NCBI GenBank assembly: GCA_010279815.1
Contig: QEOQ01000092.1
Span: forward strand, 165,146 to 229,145
DNA from: Brachionus plicatilis
Lineage: Eukaryota; Rotifera; Eurotatoria; Ploima; Brachionidae
Reading direction: 5' to 3'
DNA length: 64,000 nucleotides
In this document: positions 43,616-54,064 of the stretch, piece after piece
Position numbering within the stretch: position 1 is the first letter of the stretch
Layout: each line of letters starts with the position of its first letter
Notes under the pieces: generated by a model
The model's input: the letters and a program-made list of their open reading frames with translations, nothing else
Databases searched by the model: none
Told to the model about the DNA's origin: nothing
Translations under genes and position numbers: made by a program

Positions 43616-46600
43616 ATGGATAATGACAGAAAAATTGTACTTAACATTGGTGGCCAAAGATTCGAAACAAGCCGGACCACATTGAAAAAAATTCCAGCTA
43701 CCAGGCTCAGTAAACTAACTGAAGCATTGTCAAATTATGATAAAATATTAAATGAATATTTTTTTGATCGTCATCCAGGAGTTTTTTCCCAAATACTGAA
43801 TTATTATAGAACTGGAAAGCTTCACTATCCAACAAATGTTTGTGGACCTCTTTTTGAGGCAGAGTTGGAATTTTGGGGTCTGGACGCCAACCAAGTAGAG
43901 CCATGCTGCTGGAAAACGTATACTAAACACAGAGATACAGAAGAAACCCTTGCCACTCTTGAACGATTGTGTTCTCTCGAAGAAAAGACATCGGATGAGG
44001 ATTTGGCAAAATTGTTCGGCTTTGATGAGGATCCGAGATGGAAAGCTGGACGTTTACCGTGGCACAAAAAAATAAAACCAATCTTATGGCAACTATTTCA
44101 CGAACCCAGCAGCTCTAGAACTGCCAAAGTAATTAATTTTAAATCTCTATTCTAAAGTTATTAATCAAAAAGTACATTTTTATCAATTATTTATTTATTT
44201 AATATTTTTTATATCTTTATTCAAAAAAACCTCTAGGGGAATTCAAAAAATTAAAAAATTTTAAAGAAAAAAAGAAAGAGAAATTTAATATTAATAAGAA
44301 AAAAAATTAAAATAAAATTAAAAGGTTTTCTTTTTAAACTACTATCATATAATTAAAATATTAAATCAGGTAATCTTATAACACCTATTTATCTGAATTT
44401 TTTTTTCTGTTAAAAGATTGAATATCTTTTAGGATTAATTTAACTATGGATAGATAATTAGATAAAAATTTTTTTCGAATTTTTGAAAAAGTTAAAAAAA
44501 ATAAAATATGATTGAATTTTTTATTAAATACAAAAATTAACAAAAATCATATATACAGCGATGCATTAAAAAAAGCTTTCAATCAGAATTTAGTGATCTA
44601 AGATATGTTTAATCAATAAAAAATTAAAATCTTTAATAATTTTTTTTACTTTTTAAAGATGATTTATATATTTCTTACATATTTCAACCATCAAGTTTTT
44701 TCTAGCTAAATTAGCTAAATTATCTGAATTTCTAGTTTTTGACTTGAAATTCGTAAATTTCATCAAAGCCAGGCGATTTCTTTCGTTTTAAGGTACTCAA
44801 AATTTCTTCAACATCACTTGCACAAAAAATTGGGTTAAATTTAACGTCACTTAAACTTTCAAGATGTTCTTGTACTTTTTCACTTATCACTTGGTGAGAG
44901 TCAAGATGAGTTTTTCCTTTGTGAGAAAAAAGATCACCGTAAAACTTGGTAAAATCATTTATATTATTTATTTATTTATTTAAAAATAATTTGGGACAAA
45001 TCCCCTGGCTGTTTGGAATGAATATTGATTCTCCCTTTCAGCCACATTAGCGTTAATTTTGGGATTTGTAAAAGTTATTTTTGATTTTTTTAAAAATTGA
45101 AAGGGTTAGGTATCATTTATATTAAGTTTCGCTGCACATTTATTAATACGTTTACGGTTGTTGCGAAATCGAGCTATTTTTCTCCAGAACATTTGACAGT
45201 TATTATTTTTTAATTTACAAAGGTAGATATTTTTTGCTTTTTCTTGCTCAAATCTCTTTGCTCAAGCTCTTCCAAATTATTAAGTTACCTAAATTATAAG
45301 TAAAAATTTTATTAAATATTGCACAAAAAATCTTAAAAAATTAAAATTTAAAAATGTAAAATTTTTTTTATTTGTTTAAGGATCTTAACTATTAAATTTA
45401 ATAAGATTCTTAAAAAAATTTAGATATGTTTAATAATTTTTATCTCTTAAAATTTTGAAGAAAAACCTGTGGACTCCTCAAGACTCTTTAATCTACTAAA
45501 TAATATTCTTTGTCTTTAATATCTTTGAGACTACTATTAAGAATATTTTAAGTTTTATTAACTATGTGTAGCATTCAGTCAAGCTGTTTGATTTTTATTT
45601 AAAAAGGACAAAATTTTTAAATGAGCTTTAAAATTAGAATTAATTCCAAAAAAAAAATTTTATCTTTATCTTGATAAAATTTAATCCGAAAAAAAGCTAA
45701 ATTAATTATCAATTATTTAGTTAATACCCTTTATATTTTGGCAATAAAATTTTTTAAATAAAGAGTTCAATTGTCAAATTATTTTTATTTAAAAATTGAC
45801 TAAATTTTTATTTTAAAATATTCAATTTTTTTGACCATTTTTACGCTAAAAATTTCGCAATTTTACTAAAATGAAGATTTAAAAAATAGAATTAATGATT
45901 TTAGATAGAGGTATTAAATTTACTAGATATTCAAATAAAAGATAAAAAATATTATTTTGACTAGATATATTTATTAATAAGTAGAAAAAAATACAAATTG
46001 ATATAATTTTATTTTAATAAGTAGAAAAAAAATCAAAGAATAAAAAATTAAATTCTGCGTTTTTTATTTTGAGTTTGACTCACAGCGGCATCGCTTGTAC
46101 TTTTCGAGTCTCTTTTTTTTGCAGAAGTAATTGTAATTTGACTGTTTTTACTTGGTCTACCTCGACCACGTTTCGGCTCAATAGGTTGACTTGGCCCAGG
46201 TTCGTCGTTGTCAAATAGTATATTGCTCGAATTATTTTGGTATGTCTTTTTTTGATCGTTAATTGGGATGTCCAGAAGTTCGACGAAGGTATCCTCATCA
46301 CTTGAATCGGATACCTGTTCACCCGGTTGAAATTCTAAGCATTAAAAATTTAATTTGAGTTCTTAAAGTTCTTTTTTAACTTATATAGACCACATTTAAT
46401 CAATTAAAAGAGATCAAACTAGTTTCAATCAATTTTTAATGTCAATTAATATTTTTATATAGCAGATTCATAAGTTTTGTATTCAATTAATATTTCTTTA
46501 TAGTTAAAAGCAATTTTTATCTAGTAATATATTTTTTTTGATAGGTGTTAATTTATTTTTAAGTTATTAATTTTTTTATCTAGTAAAATTAATACATTTT

Positions 46601-49600
46601 ATCTAGTAAAATAATTATTTTATCTAGAAGCAATTAATATTATGCGTTTTAAAAAATGGTTAAATATTACTAAGGAGATCAAAAAAATGTGATTTCTTTA
46701 AAATGTAATGTTAATTTCGTAAGATAACAATTTTTTTTAATAAAATATTTCGATTTCAATTTTTTAATTTTAATTTTTGGCAAAAAATTTTTCAAGTGAT
46801 CAATTTCTATGATCGCAAATAAATAACTTAAGAAAAAGAGAAATATTTTTGAGATAAATGATTTTATTTTAAAATATTTTTTAAGACAAGAGTCGAAATA
46901 AACTCAATGAAATCTCTTATCCTAAAAGAAATATACTCAGCCTTAAAAAAAAGTTCTCCATCAAATCAATAATTTTAGATCTGATTCTGATTTAAGTTTT
47001 AAGTTAGATATTGCTTCTAGAAAAATTCCAATAATTAAAAAAAAATCTTTTTCAAGATCCATCAAATTGTAGGCCACTTAGTAAAATAAGCTTTTTTGGT
47101 AAACTGTTTTGAGCGAAAAATTTATTCAAGAATTTTCAGATATTAAGATTATAACTTTTTAACAATTCAAGAGTAATTGCGATTAATAGTAATTTAAATA
47201 TATATTAACTTTACTATTTATTAATTCTAGGAGTTCCTAATTTTTGAATTCGAGAAATAAAATTGTCTCTGTAAATTTGTTTTTTTTACGTTAGATATCT
47301 AAATAAATTAAAAATTAATTAAAATAGAATTTTTTTATCAATCTGATTGTAAATTGTTAGAAAATGATGGAAATAAAGGTTTCTAATTTGCAGAACGGTG
47401 TTTAAAGGTGTTTATGAGTAAAAGAAACATAAAAGACTAATTAAAAGCAAAATAGGCCATTTGAGAATTTCATGTCTTTAACTGTTGTAAGAGAAACAAC
47501 TGTCATGTCATTTCATGTCGTTTTCTTCAGAAAAAAATTCAAATATTACCACTCAAAAAATTGAAAAAATAAAAGAAATCTTAATAAAATGCTATTTATT
47601 TAATTATTTATTTAAAAAATTACACTAGATTCGGCGAGGGTTTTTTTTATAACAAGAATTTTTCTTATAATTTTATATTTTAAAATTTTCACTATTTTCA
47701 AAATTATAATTAAAATTAATCAAATAAAAAAAAAGCAATTTTACAATTTTACTATAGTAGTAGTAGTTTAAAACTGCAGCGTGATGAATCACGCGGAGCG
47801 CGTCAGCTATGCGACTGACGCCCTGTGGCAGTTACCAATGTGTTTGTCTAAGTTGATCTTGAAAGTGTTGACATTAAGCGATTCTATGACTTCGTTTGGG
47901 AGTGCATTCCAAGTGTTTGCAATTCTGTTGTTGAAGAATTCGTGTCTCTGATTGCAGCATCTCACTATTTCGCGTTTAAAGTGCCCTCTATGACCACCTC
48001 TAGGTTCTCCGAATTTAAGATTTTCGTGCCAGTTGATTTCTTCTAGACCTTTTTCGAGTTTGTACTTTTGAATTAGATCGCCGCGTATTCTTCTGATGAA
48101 TAATGATGATAAGCCTAATCTGTTGCATCTTATTTCGTACGGAAGATGTCTTAACTCATGAGAGACTTTGGTGGCTCTGTGTTGAACTTTTTCGAGTGTG
48201 TTTATGTCTTTTTTGGTATAAGGTGACCAGGCCGAGACGGCGAATTCAATTTGAGGTCTCACGTAAGACGTATAAAGTTTTTTCCAGAGTTTAGCATCTC
48301 TGAAAACGAATGTCCTTTTGAGGAGACCTAATAAACTATTTGCTTTTGAAGCTGCTTTGTTTACTTGAGCGCTAGGCTTAAGATCGTTAGAGATTAGTAC
48401 TCCGAGATCTTTTTCGCGTTCGGTTGTGGCAATATCAACGATTAAGTTTGAGTCATAACAGCTCATTGTGTATGTTGTTTTTGGGTTTGATTTGCCAATA
48501 TGCATTACTTGGCATTTCTCTGCATTGAGGAGTATTAACCAAGTTATTGTCCAGCTAACTGTTGTGTCTATGTCGAGTTGAAGTTTGACAGAGTTTTCTG
48601 ACGTGTTTTTTGAGTCCAAAATTGCCATAATTTTAGTGTCGTCTGCGTCTACTATTTTTTACCATTTTTTACCATAAAGGAAAAGAAAAATTTTATGAAT
48701 TTTTAAATAAAGACGCTTATCATCATCATCTCTTAGCTTTACTTTACTTTACTAATTACTTTATTACAACAAATTACTTTACTTAAAAAATTGAAAAATA
48801 ATGTATCCAGACACCGACTCTTCGAATACAACTAGTTCCGAGAACACCGAATCTAGCAGTGAAGACACTGAAACATACGAAGTAGTGCCACCACAAGCTC
48901 GCCCTATATCTCCTTTTGGATTCAATAAAACATGATGCTGAACATGTTCATGAATCGCTTAATAAAAGAAGAAAAATTTAAGTACTCATTTATTTTATTT
49001 AGTTTTTTTCATTTTCTTGTCTATCAAATAATTTCTTTATCTAGGAAAATGAATTTTTATATGGTGTTTTTTTTCTATTAGTTAATAAAAATGTCTGGTT
49101 GATTTTATCTCTTTATCTATTTTAATTAATCCTATGCCATTTTATTATATTTGAATAAAAAAAAATTATGTCACTTTTATACGGCTTGTATTTAATGTTG
49201 CACTATAAATTATTCAGAAGTTGCACTTTTTTTAATACCAAACTGCACTATATTATTTCCAAAAAGTACTACATTATTTTATGTGCACTGAATTATTCGG
49301 TTTTTTACCAAAATAATTCAAATCAGAACTTTTATATTTCAAAACTTTACTATATAAATCACCTGGCACTTAAATAATTTTTGATTTTTACTAAAATAAT
49401 TTCTGAGTTGAATTAAAATAATTTCTAATTTGAACTAAAATAATTTTTGAGTTTCAATAAAATAATTTTGGACATGAACTATAATAATTTTAAATATTAA
49501 TTTAGACTTTATATTTATTTTTATTTTCAACAAAGCTTATTTTATTTTATTTTCCGTCCCTTTTATAAATTCCTTGCGGCTACTTATTTAGAAATTAAAA

Positions 49601-52600
49601 TAATTAACAGCTAGTTACTCAACGATAGATCATCATGGCATGGCAAGGTTCCAGAAATTCAAAACTTAAGTGCTATCTGAATTTCTAATTTTTGACTTAA
49701 AATTCGTATGTGAATTTTAAGTCAAAAATTCGGATGTGCCAATTTTTATACAGTACCGATTTGACAAGTGGATTTCTGGTAATTTTACGTAAATTTACGT
49801 AATATTACGTAAAATTACTTTGTAACAAAAAGTAAATTTACGTATTTTTACGTAATTTTACGTATATTTACGTAAATTTACGTAAAAATTGGTAAAAATG
49901 AAAATGCCAAAAAAAAGCCCGATTTTTTGAATTTTTTATTATTTTCTAATAAAATTTGAAAAAATTAGTTTCTATTTATTAAATAAAATTTTACCAAAAG
50001 TTACTTTTTTTTACTAATTTTTACGTAAATTTTTGTAAAAAATGGTAAAATATGGTAAAAAAAAAGTAACTTTTGAAAGAAAATTAATAAATTTTAATTT
50101 TTCTAATAAACTAGCAGTCCGACCATCTGCCATTTTTGTCTATCACTATATCAACTACCTATAAAACAAAAAAAAACATATATATAATCTTTTAAAATTT
50201 TAAGAATTATTTACTTTTTTTAATTGACTTATGTAATTATTACATTTAGTAATTGTAAAATTTCTTTGAAATTCGAAAATTAAACTTGTTAATTCTTCAT
50301 CATTTTGAGGATCATTTGCTCTAATGAATCTTTTTAATTCATTCCAAACCATTTCTATCGGGTTTAGATCTGGTGAGTAAGCAGGTGCTTTTACCTTGAT
50401 ATTAAGTAAAAATTTTGCAATTATATCTTATTATTTATTAAACTTTATTTTACCCAGTTAATTCTATTTGTTTCTAAAAAGGTTGTACATATGTATGACT
50501 TGTGTTTAGGATCATTGTCTTAATGAAGTTTGAAATTATCATTTAAATTAGAAGCAACATACGGAAATAAATATTCTGCCAAAATATCTCTATACAAAAA
50601 TTGATCCATATTTTCTTTAAATACCTTTTTAATTTAGAAATGATATCAAAAAAATTATTTTAAATAATAAAATATACTGCGAATTCTGTAATTCCTTTAC
50701 GAGCCAAATAAATCAAATGATTAAAATAAGCTATTAATTTATAATATTCTTTTTGTCTCGATATTTTTTTTCAAAAGTTACTTTTTTTTTACTTTATTTT
50801 ACCTTTTTTTACAAAAATTTACGTAAAAATTAGTAAAAAAAAGTAACTTTTGGTAAAATTTGATTTAATAAATAGAAACTAATTTTTTCAAAATTTATTA
50901 GAAAATAATAAAAAATTCAAAAAATCGGGCTTTTTTTGGCATTTTAATTTTACCAATTTTTACGTAAATTTACGTAAATATACGTAAATTTACGTAAAAT
51001 TACCAGAAATCCACTTGTCAAATCGGTACTGTAATTGAAAGAAAAACAAAAATAATACTTTTTTTCAATTTAATTGTATGTAGTCCCAGGGATTACTTAA
51101 AAAACCAATTTTTTTTTAAACAAAACTAGACAAAATTCTGAACAAATCTTTGGTTTTACTTTTTTGAATTTATGTTTTTTTTTATTTAATTAAGTATTAA
51201 AATCATGTGATTAGATTTAAATTTTGAGTATTTTAACTATATTGACAATTTTTTGAATATTTTAACTAAATATTGAAACCAATCCCATTAAATATTATTA
51301 TTATGCCACCAAAGTTAAAATTATCCAGATTCTTATCGCTTCGGTCAACAAGCCATTAGGAAAAAAACGAAGTCGAGGAAGACCCACTTTGGCTAGTACT
51401 AGTGGTAGATCCTACTGGATTCAAAAAATCTTAAACGCTTATTTAATTCGTTAATTTGATAACGAATCGGCTACTTATTAAATACAATTTTATTTTTTTT
51501 TTATTTTATTCTGATGTATGTATTACTATATTTTTTTCCTCTCCAAAATTAAATTACATATTTGAAATTGTAATTTTTATTTTCTTATGTTTAAAAAAAT
51601 GAAGTTTTCGAAAAAAATAGTGCTTGTTGTACATATTTATCTAAAAATGAATTTAAACAGTTCAGGTCTAAAATTATTTTAGTGCTTTTTAAACATTAAT
51701 TTGGTGCTAAGTAAAGATTATTTTAATGCTAAATAAAAATTATATTAGTGCTTATTAAAGAATATAATAGTGTAAGAATGTTATTTATAGTGCAGCCTTG
51801 ATTAATAAAGTGCATGTAAATATTATAGTGCAACTTGTGATTATTTATAGTGCAGAATATATTTGATGCCCTTTTATACTTTGTTTAAGAATTATTTTTA
51901 AAAGACCATTTTTATCAGAAGTTGACTTAATTTTTATGAAAAGATGAAATTACTCTGAAATTTTACTTTTTGATTATTCTGAATTGAATATTTACCTAAT
52001 TGTATTAATAATTAATAGTTTTTGACCTACGTATCCGTATTTTTCATAACAGTTTCAATTTTAACATTTTGCTTTTCCACTGTCAATGACTTGTGCCAAA
52101 GTGCTCTGTTTTGTCGCAGCTACAATCTCAAAGTTTCCTTTGAACAAGAGGAGCTCGACCTTCCGACCGTAATAAATCTAGCTATCAGCAGTCGACAGAG
52201 AGTCCCCAATATACTTGATTACATTGAATACATTTGTATCATATGGTTCTCAATTGAGTTCGGAATCAAGAGTTCAGTATCACCTAATAAAATAAAATTT
52301 TTCACCAGTCCAGTCACTTGGATAGATCTTTTGGCCAACATCTGGTTCTACATTGATCTAGCTTACAACTATTTTATTTTCAATGAGTCATTTGATACCC
52401 ATCCAGCTTGGGACTTGTTTGGAACAATTCGAATCATGCGCCTTTTCAAACTGTTCAACCACTATCCCGGTCTGAGAATTATCATAGCCTCTTTAAAGGC
52501 AAGTGCCAAAGTTTTCAAGATCCTGATTTTTTTTATCACAGTGGCAGTCATCATTTTTGCCAGTTTGATTTTCTATTCGGAAAAATTAGCGGCAGACAGT

Positions 52601-53115
52601 GATGATGGCCGAATAAATGGCTTGATTGTGTCCAGTCATGCTCATCATGGTCAGCCCAACACTGGTAACCAGTTCTCCTCGATCATAGAAGCTATTTGGT
52701 AAACAAAATTTTTATACTTGGCTAAATAATCAATTAATTCGATCTTAACTGAAGGTTTGCAGTTGTTTCTCTTACAACAGTTGGATTTGGTGACTATTAT
52801 CCAAAGACTACAATGGGGATGGTATTTGGAGCATTGTGTACAGTAACAGGAGTTTTGATGATCGATTTACCAATGCCAATTATAGTGAGAAATTTTGCAA
52901 ACTACTACAATCACTTGCAGGCTCATTCAAAATTTCCAAAAAGATTACGCAGAAAGGTGCTGCCAGTTGAGATACCAAGACCTAAACAAACTTATCATCG
53001 CAATAGTACTATACAGTATGGAGTCAATACATCAACAGAGTTAGCACTTATTACATCGAGAATAAAAGGCTTTGACCAAACTACCGGAGTAGAGCAAATA
53101 AATAGAAAAATTTAA
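43616..53115 (+). CDS. Shaw-type (Kv3) voltage-gated potassium channel
   Basis: Three exons: 43616-44128, 52019-52698, 52755-53115. They join in phase (518 codons with stop). Exon 1 is the T1 tetramerisation domain ([60 protein letters not shown]), with the Shaw-specific NQVEPCCW and HRDTEETLA. Exon 2 holds S1 to the pore helix: S1 [15 protein letters not shown]2 around [15 protein letters not shown]3 [17 protein letters not shown]4 [20 protein letters not shown] and S5. Exon 3 has the filter [10 protein letters not shown] and S6 with PMP in place of PVP. The GFG filter and PMP differ from usual Kv3 (GYG, PVP). Intron 1 is ~7.9 kb and full of transposons; intron 2 is 56 bp. It should act as a tetrameric K+ channel in the plasma membrane, mainly of excitable cells. 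Confidence 0.93.
44185..44245 (-). mobile_element. LINE 3' tail in Kv intron 1
   Basis: Minus sense: a hairpin, cccctagaggt, followed ~45 bp later by 'aataaataaataa'. The identification is weaker than for the other tails. Confidence 0.4.
44745..45265 (-). mobile_element. LINE fragment (linker and RT start) split by a nested tail
   Basis: Minus sense: [40 protein letters not shown], then after the insertion [40 protein letters not shown] and [20 protein letters not shown]. This is the segment between endonuclease and RT, ending at the K(K/S)PG-D fingers motif. Removing the nested piece and one TSD copy gives a continuous frame across the junction. Confidence 0.88.
44967..45111 (-). mobile_element. 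Nested LINE 3' end with 13-bp TSD
   Basis: It is flanked by 'atcatttatatta' at 44954-44966 and 45112-45124. In minus sense the ~145-bp insert ends in a hairpin, ggggatttgtccc, and an (ATAA)n tail abutting the TSD. It is an extremely 5'-truncated LINE or a SINE-like derivative of one. Confidence 0.9.
45890..46650. mobile_element. TTATCTAGTA element, copy B (in Kv intron 1)
   Basis: 'ttatctagta' words occur at about 46524, 46578, 46598 and 46618. Inverted 'tactagat'/'gactagata' words occur at about 45923 and 45957 on the other side of an ORF, the same arrangement as copy A. The stretch downstream of the ORF stop has repeated 'tttttctacttattaa', similar to 'tttttctattagttaa' in copies A and C. 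Confidence 0.5.
46048..46340 (-). CDS. AT-hook terminal exon of element B
   Basis: The minus-strand frame runs from an acceptor-like 'aatgcttag' near 46337 to TAA. It is acidic first ([16 protein letters not shown]), then [20 protein letters not shown] with a canonical AT-hook RGRGRP, then [10 protein letters not shown], and ends QNKKRRI-stop. The KKRRI end parallels RRKN and RRKI in the small ORFs of copies A and C. There is no ATG in the exon, so it would need upstream exons that I cannot find. It looks like the DNA-binding C-terminus of a transposon protein, but this is inference. Confidence 0.5.
46651..47590. other. AT-rich part of Kv intron 1
   Basis: No gene or clear repeat was recognised. 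'ctgttgtaagagaaacaact' at 47480-47499 is the inverse of 'gttgtttctcttacaacag' from the start of Kv exon 3 (52762-52781), including the VVSLTT codons. It may be a small inverted duplication of the channel's pore exon. Confidence 0.4.
47591..47640 (-). mobile_element. LINE 3' tail in Kv intron 1
   Basis: In plus sense 'atttatttaattatttattt' precedes 'acactagattcggcgagggt'. Read on the minus strand this is a 3' end with an (ATAA)n tail. The hairpin is weak. Confidence 0.4.
47757..48660 (-). mobile_element. 5'-truncated LINE, RT active site to 3' tail
   Basis: A 273-codon frame (ATG at 48628), open back to about 48655, encodes [13 protein letters not shown], whose ADD matches the RT catalytic (Y/F)ADD with the aromatic residue lost. 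Then come [13 protein letters not shown] (usually LN..KC..), [60 protein letters not shown] and a C-terminal [13 protein letters not shown]. The 3' UTR has hairpins (gcgtgattcatcacgc, cgcgctccgcg) and a (TAC)n tail. It is among the best-preserved LINE copies here. It is truncated right at the active site. Confidence 0.9.
48661..49135 (+). mobile_element. NLS-ORF element, copy C (in Kv intron 1)
   Basis: After the ORF stop, the sequence ttttcttgtctatcaaataa, 'tttctttatctag' and 'tctattagttaata' matches copy A (4195-4358, inverse strand) almost base for base. Copy C's left side is cut by the LINE that ends at 48660. Only one 'tatctag' word remains. Confidence 0.65.
48801..48981 (+). CDS. Small acidic, NLS-tailed ORF of element C (frameshifted)
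   Basis: It starts [20 protein letters not shown], continues acidic ([20 protein letters not shown]), then shifts frame near 48922-48930. It ends [19 protein letters not shown], parallel to AEHFLESLIKRRKN of copy A. The frameshift may be real decay or an unseen short intron. No known domain is recognised. Confidence 0.5.
49751..51031 (-). mobile_element. Tc1/mariner element with ~280-bp inverted repeats and an intron
   Basis: The ends cagtaccgatttgacaag and its complement abut TA on both sides (49749-49750, 51032-51033). The long inverted repeats (about 49751-50060 and 50770-51031) are rich in 'acgtaaattt' words. The centre encodes a minus-strand transposase: [20 protein letters not shown], a stop, then [20 protein letters not shown] and NW. 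Next is an intron of about 60 bp (gtaaaataaag ... atatcaag near 50400-50455), then [20 protein letters not shown] followed by [15 protein letters not shown]. The second Asp and third Glu of DD-E are kept. The N-terminal half, including the first Asp, is missing, so it is non-autonomous. It lies in Kv intron 1. Confidence 0.88.
51301..51454 (+). pseudogene. AT-hook coding fragment
   Basis: A plus-strand frame reads [20 protein letters not shown], then [19 protein letters not shown]. RSRGRP is an AT-hook core. An overlapping earlier frame ([16 protein letters not shown]) may be its start before a shift. It resembles the AT-hook ends at 13.9 and 46.1 kb in position (at the C-terminus) but not in flanking sequence. 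Confidence 0.4.
51455..52018. other. 3' part of Kv intron 1
   Basis: AT-rich DNA with repeated 'tagtgc' words between 51670 and 51860, and similar 'tgcact' words near 49200-49290 in inverse. The acceptor before exon 2 is 'attaattaatag'. Confidence 0.5.
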
Positions 53116-53946
53116 AAATAAAATTTTTAAATGATTTCACCTAAATTGGCTGAAAGTTATTATTTTTCAAGATTAAAATTTGAAAAATTTAAAATTTTTT
53201 AAATGAACCTTATAAATAAATCTCAGATTATATTTAGAGTAGTCCAAAAAAATTAATCTTTGAATTAGTTTAAATAATTTTAATGTAACATGATTTACAC
53301 TTAATGTAGATTTAAAAAAAGAAAATAATTTTAAAAAAATATCTTCTGAACCCATTGATAAAATGATTCTAAAATTTTAAATTTATAAACTTATTTGTTG
53401 AAAAGTTTTTATTGAAATTTTATTTGCAATTTATTCAAATTTTATTAATTAAATTAGGATTCAAAATTAAATCTATAGATTAAATTCAAAGAGAAATTTA
53501 GATTGTACACAACAAATTTTTAATAAAATACCCCAATTTTATTAAGAAAACCACAAAAAAAAATAAACACAAAAATTAAAATAAATCATATTTTTTAATA
53601 GATGACCACAAACTAATTAAAATGAATTAAAAAAAAAACATTTGTTTTTAATTTCGACCCTTTTTTTTATTTTTTTCCACATTTATTCGGCCTTTCGGAA
53701 CAGTGTTTGAAACTTAATTCGATCAATTATAGAGTGTCAAAGATAAAAAAATTAGGTACTTTGTCCTAATTTTTTTATCTTTATTAGTACTGGGGTGAAG
53801 TTTTGACATGAATTAATTATTAAATAAATTAGTTATTTTGTTAACTCATTTATTTTTAGTAACTCATTTTTTACTCATTTTTTTCTGCTTCAATATTTTG
53901 ATGAAAAGAGAAAATATGATCATAAAATAAAAAGTGTTAATTAATT
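53116..53946. other. Region 3' of the Kv gene
   Basis: AT-rich, with no gene recognised. A short hairpin near 53735-53785 ('aaagataaaaaaattaggta' / 'tcctaatttttttatcttta') lies downstream of the Kv stop. Confidence 0.4.
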
Positions 53947-54064
53947 ACCGTATTCCCTTGTTCGATAATGCAGCGCCACAACCTAGAACACATCATTGGC
54001 GAAGGCGCTATACTAAATCTCGCCCATGTTAAATTCAACTTAACTTGTGTTGCATGCGCCAAAA

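Noticed and set aside
43707..44067. Three minus-strand frames under Kv exon 1
   Set aside because: They are antisense shadows of the strongly conserved T1 domain.
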